From Planctomycetota bacterium (lineage in GTDB: Bacteria > Planctomycetota > Phycisphaerae > WQYP01), in the NCBI GenBank assembly GCA_021810145.1, contig JAJZJL010000043.1, forward strand, positions 1 through 34,315: a stretch of 34,315 nt of DNA, in the 5' to 3' direction. The notes beneath the pieces are model-generated. The model was not told where the DNA came from. It saw nothing but the letters and a program-made list of their open reading frames with translations, and did no database searches. Positions 8,635 through 16,073 of this stretch are shown in pieces. Each line of letters starts with the position of its first letter. Position 1 is the first letter of the stretch. Both the position numbers and the translations under genes were made by a program.

Positions 8635-9161
8635 TTAACGAAACTCCTATGGAGCCACATTCAAAGGCTCGTCGCTTTGAGAAAGATAAACGATTTCCGG
8701 AAAAAGATAAATATCACCGGGATATTCGGCACCGGTGCGCTGCATTTTACGCCGTGCGCAAACGGCCGCGGATTTCCATCGCGCGGCTGCGGCGATAAAA
8801 ATGCGTGGCTCTTGAGATCAGCGGTTAGGCGTGCAGTGTGCGGCGGTTTGGAGTGCGGTGGAACATCTTGTGTGCGGGGGTTTGGGGGCTTGCGCGCGGG
8901 GAACGGGATTATTGCGATTTATAGCGGTGCAGGCGGGACGCCTTGGTTACGTGCGGGTGTTACTTGGCTGCGGCCGGAGCGAAAGCCAGGTTAATGCGGG
9001 CATGTTGCCTGCATGGGGAGCGGGGATTTTTCTTGTGGGGGGCAGCCCACCGGGATAAACCCGGTGGCTCGCATGGTGCGCTGATGCGAGTTGCGCGGTA
9101 ACAATACCGCGGCTCATTGAGTCGATGGTATCAGCTTGCAAAATATTGCGTTGGATATCCC
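8635..9161. other. Gene-free stretch with G-rich, repeat-like sequence
   Basis: About 530 nt with no supported gene between sucC and the PEP-CTERM cluster. From about 8815 to 9080 the plus strand is unusually rich in G and T and poor in A and C, unlike its surroundings. It contains small hairpins, including GGCA-TGT-TGCC near 9003 and the longer one at 9044-9069. Read on the minus strand it gives HAGNMPAL-type peptides, which I associate with dispersed intergenic repeats. I treat it as probable repeat debris. Confidence 0.4.
9044..9069. repeat. Stable CCACCGGG/CCCGGTGG hairpin
   Basis: CCACCGGG (9047-9054) and CCCGGTGG (9060-9067) are perfect inverted arms around the loop ATAAA. Past a one-base bulge, AG/CT extends the stem to 10 bp. 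There is no T run, so it is more like a REP-type intergenic repeat than a terminator. Confidence 0.6.
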
Positions 9162-9956
9162 TTACAACGCGCGGCGGCGACGCATGGCGAGTGCAGCCAA
9201 GCCGAGCAGACCGCCGCCGACAAGCGGCAGCGTTGCGGGGATGGGCAACGGCCCGCCGGCGGGAACGGGGGTTCCTGGCGGGCCGTCGTAGGCACGATAA
9301 TCCGGCCCCGTGCCAAAATATACCGCAACGTTTCCGATTACGGCCGTCGAGGTCGTAATCGAGCCGCCCGTGGCATCGAGGGTAAACGTAACTCCGTCGG
9401 CACCATTGGTACCGGTGCCAAACAGCGACGGTTCATGCGCTCCAATACTCCCATTAGCGCCACTTATGGTCTCAACGACCAGATCGGTCGGCGAACCTTT
9501 GGGATAGCGTTTTCCCGCACTGAGTCCTGGGGTTATCTTGGGGTTGCCCAACGCAAAGGTTCCACCCGTTCCGGCCATCTCCCATGGGTTGTTTAATTCA
9601 CTGTTCGAGAGCAGTTTTGGTAACGACGGCACCCCGGTGAGGTACGGCGTAGTGTTGCCCTCGTAGCCAACAGCCGCGCTAGGGTCAACGGACAAGGATC
9701 CACTGAATCCTGAAAGGGAAAATGAAATTCCCGAAATGGCCTGGCCGATGTTGCCCACGGAGGCCGATGTGTTCTGGATGTTCACCTCTAACTGATTGTT
9801 GCTGGTGTCGAACGTAAAGGTAATCGTAGAAGCGTTAATTCCGCTGGCGGGGGAGTACCCCGAGAAGGTTTGTACACTGGCAGTCGCGCAATTCACCCCC
9901 GCGAGCATCCCCGCCGCTGCGATCAGACCTGCCGATAGGATTGCTTTCTTTAACAT
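9162..9956 (-). CDS. Exported protein with VPLPA-like C-terminal sorting signal (PEP-CTERM superfamily), paralogue A
   Basis: A 264-residue secreted protein with an N-terminal signal peptide (MLKKAILSAGLIAAAGMLAG...ATA) and a C-terminal sorting tail: PLPIPATLPL, a hydrophobic helix, then RRRR. Exosortase systems recognise such tails and cut or anchor the protein at the envelope. The body is a distant relative of paralogues B and C (PSLFG...VTFTLDATG...AVYFGT against PTLVTGATFTLDGITG...YGT), but the tail is a different type without PEP. The start is set by GGGAG upstream of the ATG, the same site as in B and C. It has its own promoter and structured leader. No catalytic motif is seen. Confidence 0.8.
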   Translation of the reverse strand: MLKKAILSAGLIAAAGMLAGVNCATASVQTFSGYSPASGINASTITFTFDTSNNQLEVNIQNTSASVGNIGQAISGISFSLSGFSGSLSVDPSAAVGYEGNTTPYLTGVPSLPKLLSNSELNNPWEMAGTGGTFALGNPKITPGLSAGKRYPKGSPTDLVVETISGANGSIGAHEPSLFGTGTNGADGVTFTLDATGGSITTSTAVIGNVAVYFGTGPDYRAYDGPPGTPVPAGGPLPIPATLPLVGGGLLGLAALAMRRRRAL

Positions 9957-10202
9957 CTTACACGCTCCCAATTTCTTTTGCCGGATAAAAAATTATCCAG
10001 CTTGCTCTGCCTCCCGCACTCTGACATCAAGCGACGGAGAACAGTTGTTGTCATCTACATGCGGTTATACAGCGATACAGAGCCGCTTGAAACCGCAATA
10101 CAACATCCATGTTGCTTGAACCCACTGAAAGGCTCGGCCTTTCATCGAGCGCTGAAAATCATACATTAACGGCACTGGGAATGTGCCTCTCTTCAGGCCC
10201 TA
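9957..10202 (-). ncRNA. Structured 5' leader of PEP-CTERM paralogue A
   Basis: A leader of about 246 nt between the predicted start point and the ATG. Its hairpins, in transcript order, are GGCAC/GTGCC (10187-10171), TGAAAGGC/GCCTTTCA with a 3-nt loop (10144-10126), and a two-part stem with outer GCGGTT/AACCGC (10096-10061) and inner CGGC/GUCG. The same elements occur in the same order upstream of paralogue C, 2.5 kb away. It is probably a cis-acting regulatory RNA or a stabilising leader; it matches no riboswitch I know. Confidence 0.5.
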
Positions 10203-10208
10203 CCTACG

Positions 10209-10237
10209 ATTTTATTTTATCAAACAACCAAAGTCAA
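10209..10237 (-). promoter_or_regulatory. Promoter of PEP-CTERM paralogue A
   Basis: Minus-strand TTGACT (10237-10232), a 17-nt spacer and TAAAAT (10214-10209). The same TTGACT stands at the equivalent place upstream of paralogue C, which supports both. Confidence 0.65.
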
Positions 10238-10377
10238 ATGAACCGCTATTTTTTTTTCAAAATAGAACGCATTATCGGCGAGCGGCGAAAGTGTATTGCC
10301 GCCATACGGGGCCGGCCGGGCACGCGGGAGCAACGTCTCCATTGTTATGAAAAATCAGTGGACGGAAACGTCAATAT

Positions 10378-10425
10378 TTTTTCCGATCCTGAGAGATTGT
10401 TCCGGCAACGCTGGGCAAACGCTTC
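10378..10425 (-). pseudogene. Remnant of a bioD 3' end
   Basis: Sixteen minus-strand codons here read EAFAQRCRNNLSGSEK. The C-terminus of the intact bioD (12957-12910) reads EPFARRWWNNLSSSEK, so 11 of 16 match. The flanking DNA is homologous too, running on into the shared leader and promoter, so this is a truncated copy left by a segmental duplication. A one-base shift removes the stop codon. It is not expressed as a protein. Confidence 0.65.
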
Positions 10426-10468
10426 CCGCTTTCCCACAGGATCGCTTCTCAATGACCCGAAGTAGGTC

Positions 10469-10508
10469 TGCATCCATTACCGGCGGGTAATCGCCGGGGC
10501 GTGATGCA
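10469..10508. repeat. Nested inverted repeat downstream of paralogue B
   Basis: Outer arms TGCATC (10469-10474) and GATGCA (10503-10508) enclose CCGGCG (10480-10485) and CGCCGG (10492-10497). It lies about 75 nt past the stop of paralogue B on its transcript. There is no T run, so it is only a possible terminator or processing site. Confidence 0.4.
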
Positions 10509-10580
10509 GGGCATACTCCGGGTTCGCTCCTTTAACACCATTGAGCCGGCCAGCCTAAATGCTGCGTGACAGCGTTTCGA

Positions 10581-11366
10581 CTAATGATTATGCATCATCA
10601 ACCGGATGCGTGGCCAGGGGCCTTTCTTTTTTTGCCGCATCAACAACAATGGCACACCGCCCAAAGCCAATAATGCCAACGACGCGGGTTCCGGAATTGC
10701 AGTGGGTGCAAGGGAAGTGGACAAACCAACCGTGCCGTACAAAGCCACCACGTCCGTAATTTTCGTTGAACTGCTTAAGCCGGTAATTCCGTCAAGCGTA
10801 AATGTGGCACCCGTGACCAGCGTGGGATTACGTTCATAAACACTTCCACCCGCGGTTGTAACACCGGAAGCATTGGTTGGGCTGCCGATCACAAGATCAT
10901 AGATTTTTGTCGGATCAACATTTATTGCGTATGTGCCGGAAGTCGTTACCGAAGCCAGCCAGGGTGACGCGAGTTGAGGGTTCATATAGCTGCTTGAGGA
11001 CATGGTGTAGGTGTATCTGGGCGGACCTCCACCAACCTTCTTGGTTGCATTCCACTGCTGTCCCACCAGTGTGGTTTGGTTCATCGTCGGTGCGGATACA
11101 ATGGGACTGCTTCCGTCATTGATACCGAATTTAACCCCGAATACGCCTTCGGCATCGGACTTCATAATCGAGGTATTAAAAATCTGAACGGTCAACGGGC
11201 CGCTTGTGTTTGGTGTAAAGACAACCGAAACATTCAATGGGTAACCGGCATCCGCTGTGGCCAGGCCCGACACTGAAAATGCCTGCATCTCGGCGTTTGC
11301 GGCGGCGGTTAAACCGAATACTCCCGCGGTGATAATACCAGCTGATAACAAAGTTTTTTTCAACAT
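10581..11366 (-). CDS. PEP-CTERM sorting-domain protein, paralogue B
   Basis: A 261-residue exported protein. It has a signal peptide (MLKKTLLSAGIITAGVFGLTAAANA), a beta-rich body without a catalytic motif, and a PEP-CTERM tail (IPEPASLALLAL, hydrophobic helix, RQKKK). It continues for about 15 residues past the basic cluster, which is unusual because these tails normally end there. It is nearly identical to paralogue C along the body, so the copy is recent. The start is fixed by GGGAG 8 nt before the ATG. It lacks the leader and promoter seen upstream of A and C, so it may depend on readthrough from C. Confidence 0.85.
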   Translation of the reverse strand: MLKKTLLSAGIITAGVFGLTAAANAEMQAFSVSGLATADAGYPLNVSVVFTPNTSGPLTVQIFNTSIMKSDAEGVFGVKFGINDGSSPIVSAPTMNQTTLVGQQWNATKKVGGGPPRYTYTMSSSSYMNPQLASPWLASVTTSGTYAINVDPTKIYDLVIGSPTNASGVTTAGGSVYERNPTLVTGATFTLDGITGLSSSTKITDVVALYGTVGLSTSLAPTAIPEPASLALLALGGVPLLLMRQKKKGPWPRIRLMMHNH

Positions 11367-11660
11367 GTTACACACTCCCAGTTTTTGCCGGCGGATCAAT
11401 TATTTTCCGCCTTGACCCGCCCACCGGCGGACCAGCTCAATGCGGAACGTAAAAACGGGATCAGCATGAGCAAAAGCCCGGCGATAAGCCCCCCGCCTCC
11501 GCTGAATGGTTTCCCGGCTTGATTCAGCCTGGATACCGTTCAACTGGATGGAGCATCGGCCTGCAAGCCAAAGGTTACAGCCTCGACTTCCGCCGGGCGC
11601 TTTTGCTTCTCATGCGGATCTCTACAATTATGCGCAAAGGCCCGCAAATCAAAACCTTTC
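11367..11660. other. Gap upstream of paralogue B
   Basis: Only about 75 nt next to paralogue B resemble the sequence upstream of paralogue C. Further away the homology breaks off and the leader hairpins and TTGACT promoter are missing. No gene and no good promoter are seen. Part of the inverted repeat 11632-11696 lies here. Confidence 0.5.
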
Positions 11661-11696
11661 TCACTTTCCCTTGCCGGTGCTTGCGGACCTTTGCGC
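11632..11696. repeat. Long inverted repeat spanning the stop of paralogue C
   Basis: GCGCAAAGGCCCGCAA (11632-11647) and TTGCGGACCTTTGCGC (11681-11696) pair at 15 of 16 positions around a 33-nt loop. The loop contains the stop codon of paralogue C, and the right arm encodes part of its extra C-terminal tail. It may act as a transcript 3' end structure. Confidence 0.6.
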
Positions 11697-12485
11697 GTTA
11701 TTTCCATGCGCCATGAGTAATCTGATGCCTGACCAGGGACTTCTTCCTTTTTGCCGCATCAGCAACAACGGCACACCGCCCAAAGCCAATAATGCCAACG
11801 ACGCGGGTTCCGGAATCGCAGTGGGTGCAAGGGGAGTGGACAAACCAACCGTGCCGTACTGAAGCACCACGTCTGTTATTTTTGTTGCCGTGCTTAAGCC
11901 CGTAATTCCATCGAGAGTAAATGTGGCACCCGTGACCAGCGTTGGATTACGTTCGTAAACACTTCCACCCGCGGTTGTAACACCGGAGGCGTTGGTTGGG
12001 CTGCCGATGACAAGATCATAGAGTTTTGTCGGATCAACATTTATTGAGTATGTACCGGTAGTCGATACCGCGGCCAGCCAAGGTGATGCGAGTTGAGGAT
12101 TCATATAGCTGCTTGAAGACATTGTGTAGGTATACACGGGAGGCGCTCCCCCAACCTTCTTGGTTGCATTCCACTGCTGTCCCACCAATGTGGTTTGGTT
12201 CATCGTCGGTGCGGATACAATGGGGCTGGTTCCATTATTCATATCAAATTTAACCCCGAATACGCCTTCGGCATCAGACTCCATAATCGAGGTATTAAAA
12301 ATCTGAATAGTCAACGGTCCGTTTGTGTTGGGTGTAAACACAACGGAGGCGTTCAAGGGGTAACCAGCGTCCGCTGTAGCCAGGCCCGACACTGAAAATG
12401 CCTGCATCTCGGCGTTTGCGGCGGAGGTTAAACCGAATACCCCCGCGGTGATGATACCGGCCGATAAGAGAGTTTTCTTCAACAT
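11661..12485 (-). CDS. PEP-CTERM sorting-domain protein, paralogue C
   Basis: A 274-residue exported protein, near-identical in its body to paralogue B. It has a signal peptide (MLKKTLLSAGIITAG...ANA), a body with TMNQTTLVGQQWNATKKVGG and a PEP-CTERM tail IPEPASLALLAL followed by a helix and RQKGR. After the basic cluster it runs on for about 28 residues, longer than B, partly encoded by an inverted repeat. The ATG at 12485 is preferred because GGGAG precedes it as in A and B; upstream in-frame codons belong to the leader. It lies downstream of bioD on the same strand but has its own promoter and leader. No enzymatic motif is seen. Confidence 0.85.
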   Translation of the reverse strand: MLKKTLLSAGIITAGVFGLTSAANAEMQAFSVSGLATADAGYPLNASVVFTPNTNGPLTIQIFNTSIMESDAEGVFGVKFDMNNGTSPIVSAPTMNQTTLVGQQWNATKKVGGAPPVYTYTMSSSSYMNPQLASPWLAAVSTTGTYSINVDPTKLYDLVIGSPTNASGVTTAGGSVYERNPTLVTGATFTLDGITGLSTATKITDVVLQYGTVGLSTPLAPTAIPEPASLALLALGGVPLLLMRQKGRSPWSGIRLLMAHGNNAQRSASTGKGK

Positions 12486-12733
12486 ATTACACGCTCCCAA
12501 TTCCTGGTGACGGACAAATAATCGCCCGTCCTGACCTGCCCACCGGCACATCAACACAATGCGCTGGAGAACAGTTGTTTTTATCTCCATGCGGTTATGC
12601 GGCACTAAACAGCCGTAGAGAACCGCAGCACAACATCCATCTTGCTTAAACCCACATTGAAAGGCGTCGCCTTTCAGTAAGCGCTGAAAGTGTCAATCAG
12701 GGGCACTATGAAAGTGCCTCACTTCAGGCTCAA
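12486..12733 (-). ncRNA. Structured 5' leader of PEP-CTERM paralogue C
   Basis: A leader of about 248 nt, homologous to that of paralogue A. Hairpins in transcript order are GGCACU/AGUGCC (12718-12702), TGAAAGGC/GCCTTTCA (12676-12658) and GCGGTT/AACCGC (12626-12591) with inner CGGC/GCCG. Spacing and total length are almost the same as in A. Inside the last stem one pair is G-C here and G-U in A, a change that keeps pairing while the loops differ. Confidence 0.5.
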
Positions 12734-12739
12734 CGCATT

Positions 12740-12770
12740 ATTATATGCCCCTGGAAAAACGGAAAGTCAA
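12740..12770 (-). promoter_or_regulatory. Promoter of PEP-CTERM paralogue C
   Basis: Minus-strand TTGACT (12770-12765) is followed by CATATAATA. TATAAT at 12745-12740 gives a 19-nt spacer, and CATATA at 12747-12742 gives 17. It is the counterpart of the paralogue A promoter and lies between bioD and paralogue C. Confidence 0.6.
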
Positions 12771-12906
12771 AAAGCTGCTGCTTTTTTTCTAACATTGAAG
12801 GCATGACTGGCCAACAGCAGCAGTATATTGCCGTCGATATGGATCCGTTGAGCACGCCGGAACATGCGTCTGCATATTTATGAAGAATTCGTGGACGGAT
12901 GCGTCG

Positions 12907-13749
12907 TTATTTTTCAGATGATGAAAGATTGTTCCACCAGCGGCGCGCAAAAGGCTCCAGGGCATTGATGAAATTTTCCGGGACATGAACAGACGATACC
13001 TGAGAATCCTCCGGCAGCACGGCCAGCATGGGAGTGTGCATAAGATGCGGAAGTTCATCCAGGCTGCTTTGAACGGAAATATCGCGCTCGATCGGCACCC
13101 GATTGGCCACCAGACCCGCAACCGCAATATTGCGTGCCCGGATGGATTCCACGGTCAGGGAGGTATGATTCAACGTGCCCAGATACGCCCCTGTCACCAC
13201 GATGGTGGGCAAGGCTAATATTTGCGCCAGATCAGCGATGGTAAAGAGCCGGCGGTTTAACGGTACCAACCATCCCCCTGCGCCTTCCACGAGCAAAAAA
13301 TCACAATGCTCCCGCCAATATTGAATCGCCGTCGCCAGACGATTCCAATCCGGTTCGCGCGATTCAATTTGCGCTGCGACATGCGGAGACACCGGCGCGG
13401 CAAAGCGAATAGGGCTGATCACTTTCATTATCTGTTCATTTTCTGGATCCAGACCGGCCATTGTTGCGGCCAAGGCGGCGTCCGGAGATAACAGGTCGTC
13501 ATCCCGGAGTTGTTCGCCATCGCCCCGATCCGGGCGTTTAGGGCAACCCGACGCAATGGCCTTGCACACGCCCACTCGGATATTTAATCTGCGAAAGGCT
13601 CCCGCCAGTGCGGCGGTAACGGTGGTTTTTCCAATGTCCGTATTTGTGCCTGTGATAAAAAGTCCCGGCTTTCCGACGGCGGAAAGTATTTTTTGCGGAT
13701 TGGGCGCACTGGACAATTCCTGAATCAAGCTGGCTTTGTCTGATTTCAT
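12907..13749 (-). CDS. bioD: Dethiobiotin synthetase
   Basis: BioD closes the ureido ring of dethiobiotin from 7,8-diaminopelargonic acid, CO2 and ATP, the next-to-last step of biotin synthesis. The P-loop GTNTDIGKTT is at residues 34-43, and VEGAGGWLVPL is the other family signature. The protein has 280 residues, somewhat longer than the usual 225-240 because of about 28 extra N-terminal residues. The ATG at 13749 overlaps the bioA stop as ATGA, giving a translationally coupled bioA-bioD pair. A truncated copy of its last codons survives at 10378-10425. Confidence 0.93.
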   Translation of the reverse strand: MKSDKASLIQELSSAPNPQKILSAVGKPGLFITGTNTDIGKTTVTAALAGAFRRLNIRVGVCKAIASGCPKRPDRGDGEQLRDDDLLSPDAALAATMAGLDPENEQIMKVISPIRFAAPVSPHVAAQIESREPDWNRLATAIQYWREHCDFLLVEGAGGWLVPLNRRLFTIADLAQILALPTIVVTGAYLGTLNHTSLTVESIRARNIAVAGLVANRVPIERDISVQSSLDELPHLMHTPMLAVLPEDSQVSSVHVPENFINALEPFARRWWNNLSSSEK

Positions 13750-15167
13750 GGTTTCGGCAGTTCCTGTTTCTGATCTATTACACACTTTACGTTTCTTACT
13801 GATTCTACCACGATTTCGGTCATGCGTTGAACACTTTGCGGCTTGCTGGCCAGGGGTGGCATAAGCACCAGTGTGTCCGCCAACGGGCGCAGCAGCAGGC
13901 CCTGCTGGCGCATGAGCGTGCATAGTTCACCACCAATGCGCCAATGATAATCAAACCGCGAGCCGGATTGGCGATTCGGCACAATGTCCACAGCGGCCAC
14001 CAGGCCAAGCTGGCGGATGTCCCCTACGTGCGGATGATCGCGCAATGGCTCAAGCCCCGTGGCCATGACCGTGGCCAGATGGCCGGCGTGTTCAAGCGTT
14101 CGCCGGGTGTCCATGAGGTCCAGCGAGGCCAAAGCCACGGCGCAGGCCAATGGATGCCCCGTGAAGGTATGGCCATGAAAGAATGTTTTACCTTCGCGTG
14201 GATCAGCATAAAACGCGTCAAATATTTTATCTGTCGCCAACGTTGCGCCAAGCGGCATATACCCCGCCGTAAGGCCCTTGGACAGACAAAGCAGATCGGG
14301 CGTTACACGTTCATGATCACAGGCGAACATTTTGCCCGTGCGGCCAAAGCCGGTCATCACCTCATCACAAATCAGCAGCACATTGTGCTTATCGGCAAGT
14401 TGCCGCAGAGTCCGAAGCGTGCCCGGCGGGTGCATCAACATTCCGCCGGCCCCCTGTATCAGCGGTTCAAGGATAACAGCGGCATACCGCCCCGGGCTTT
14501 GTGCCAGAAGATCTTCAATATTCTGCTGCCAAAGGAGATTTCCCGCATGTGATGTCAGGCTCTGCGCTGGCGCAATGGCCGCATCCGGTCCGGCAAAAGG
14601 GCGCAGCAATGGAGGAGCGACACGATCCACAGGAAAGCACAACGGCTCATAAACCTGATGAAACGCCGGAATTCCGCCTACGGAAACCGCTCCCAAAGTA
14701 TCGCCATGGTATGCATCCCGCAGGGAAATAAAACGGCTTTTTTCCGGCTGTCCGAGGTTCGCCCAATACTGGTATGCCAGTTTACAGGCCACTTCCACGG
14801 CGGTGCTGCCATTGTCAGAATAAAAAACCCGCGACAAGCCCGCCGGTGCCATATCCACGAGTCGTTTGGCCAGCATGATGCTGGGCACGTTGCACAAACC
14901 CAGCAGCGTGGAGTGGGCAATTTTATCAAGTTGATCCCGAACGGCTTGATCCAATTCCGGAATGTGATGCCCATGGACATTACACCAAAGCGATGATACG
15001 CCATCAATATATTTCCGCCCCTGCGTATCAAAAAGAAATTCATCCTGTCCGCGTTCAATAATGGGTGGATCGGCTTTTTCCATCCAGGCTTTCATGGGGG
15101 TAAAGGGGTGCCAGAGATATTGACGGTCCCACTGCATGAGTGTTTGTGTATTCGGTTGTTTCATCAT
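13746..15167 (-). CDS. bioA: Adenosylmethionine-8-amino-7-oxononanoate aminotransferase
   Basis: BioA is the PLP enzyme that makes 7,8-diaminopelargonic acid with S-adenosylmethionine as amino donor. Family signatures are WHPFTPM near the N-terminus, DGVSSLWCNVHGH, ICDEVMTGFGRTG, and the PLP lysine near residue 297 in LSKGLTAGYMPLGAT. About 473 residues. Two adjacent ATGs (15167, 15164) are candidate starts and neither has a Shine-Dalgarno. A TATAAT box ends only 4 nt before the first, so the mRNA may be leaderless. It is the first gene of bioA-bioD; bioB and bioF are not in the window. Confidence 0.93.
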   Translation of the reverse strand: MMKQPNTQTLMQWDRQYLWHPFTPMKAWMEKADPPIIERGQDEFLFDTQGRKYIDGVSSLWCNVHGHHIPELDQAVRDQLDKIAHSTLLGLCNVPSIMLAKRLVDMAPAGLSRVFYSDNGSTAVEVACKLAYQYWANLGQPEKSRFISLRDAYHGDTLGAVSVGGIPAFHQVYEPLCFPVDRVAPPLLRPFAGPDAAIAPAQSLTSHAGNLLWQQNIEDLLAQSPGRYAAVILEPLIQGAGGMLMHPPGTLRTLRQLADKHNVLLICDEVMTGFGRTGKMFACDHERVTPDLLCLSKGLTAGYMPLGATLATDKIFDAFYADPREGKTFFHGHTFTGHPLACAVALASLDLMDTRRTLEHAGHLATVMATGLEPLRDHPHVGDIRQLGLVAAVDIVPNRQSGSRFDYHWRIGGELCTLMRQQGLLLRPLADTLVLMPPLASKPQSVQRMTEIVVESVRNVKCVIDQKQELPKP

Positions 15168-15171
15168 ATCG

Positions 15172-15179
15172 ATTATAAT
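15172..15179. promoter_or_regulatory. Palindromic -10 box shared by bioA and pcm
   Basis: ATTATAAT is its own reverse complement, so it offers a perfect TATAAT to both strands within the 30-nt gap between the divergent bioA and pcm starts. Neither direction has a strong -35 at 17 nt. For pcm the predicted start point is near 15186. Confidence 0.5.
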
Positions 15180-15197
15180 ACAAACTTGGAGTTCGTC

Positions 15198-15914
15198 ATG
15201 GATCACAGCAAACCTGCAGCCGCAGCGGACCATACGTTGAATCCGCAACCTGATATCGCCGCGTGGCCCGACACGGTGGCGTTCCGCCGCCGGCGCCATG
15301 ATATGGTGCGGCAGCAGATTATCGCCCGCGGCATTCGCAATGCGCCGTTGATTCGCGCCATGGCACGGTTGCCGCGCCATTTATTTACCCGCCCGGAAGA
15401 TTGCGACCTGGCCTATGACGATATGGCGTTGCCATCCGACCAGGGCCAAACCATCAGTCAGCCGATGATGGTTGCGGTCATGACCGCACAACTCGACGTG
15501 CGACCGGGCCAGCGCATTTTGGAAATTGGCACAGGAACCGGATACCAGACCGCAATACTGGCCATGCTTTGCGGGCAGGTGTACACGGTGGAATATGTGC
15601 CGCAATTAGCCAGAGAGGCCCAGGCGAGATTACACCGGCTGGGTTTTGGCAATATTTACTATTGTATCGGCGATGGCTCCAACGGCTGGGATGCGCACAG
15701 CCCATATGATCGAATACTGGTAACCGCCGGTGCGGCAATGGTTCCAGAACCGCTGATCCAGCAACTCGTGGACGGAGGAAAAATGATTATTCCCGTGGGA
15801 AACCAGACCACGCAGGTCCTGCAGATCATTGAGCGCAAGGGGAAGAAAATCACCACCGCGGATATTCTGGATTGCCGGTTCGTACCGCTGCTGGGGAAAC
15901 ATGGCTGGCATTAA
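15198..15914 (+). CDS. pcm: Protein-L-isoaspartate O-methyltransferase
   Basis: Repairs age-damaged proteins by SAM-dependent methylation of L-isoaspartyl residues; cytoplasmic. The SAM motif LEIGTGTGYQTAIL is near residue 110, and MALPSDQGQTISQP is the typical family signature before it. DRILVTAGA and VDGGKMIIPVG follow in family order. GGAG (15188-15191) lies 6 nt before the ATG at 15198; 238 residues. An extended frame upstream (to 15108) overlaps bioA and has no ribosome-binding site. Confidence 0.93.
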   Translation: MDHSKPAAAADHTLNPQPDIAAWPDTVAFRRRRHDMVRQQIIARGIRNAPLIRAMARLPRHLFTRPEDCDLAYDDMALPSDQGQTISQPMMVAVMTAQLDVRPGQRILEIGTGTGYQTAILAMLCGQVYTVEYVPQLAREAQARLHRLGFGNIYYCIGDGSNGWDAHSPYDRILVTAGAAMVPEPLIQQLVDGGKMIIPVGNQTTQVLQIIERKGKKITTADILDCRFVPLLGKHGWH

Positions 15915-16073
15915 TAGCTTATCTCGCGCCGCAGGGATAACTTCCCAAATTATTCCGCAATCTTCCATGCAACCGCCGGCAGAGCCAGCGGTGTTATGCG
16001 CAACCGCGTTTCGAGATATACGCGTCAATGATGGAGATCAAACCGTTTCGGGACGTTATTTCAGGCCCATTCC

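Noticed and set aside
11396..11530. Minus-strand frame with a hydrophobic peptide (GGGGLIAGLLLMLIPFL) just upstream of paralogue B
   Set aside because: No start codon or ribosome-binding site within the frame. It may be a decayed membrane-protein tail but cannot be supported as a gene.
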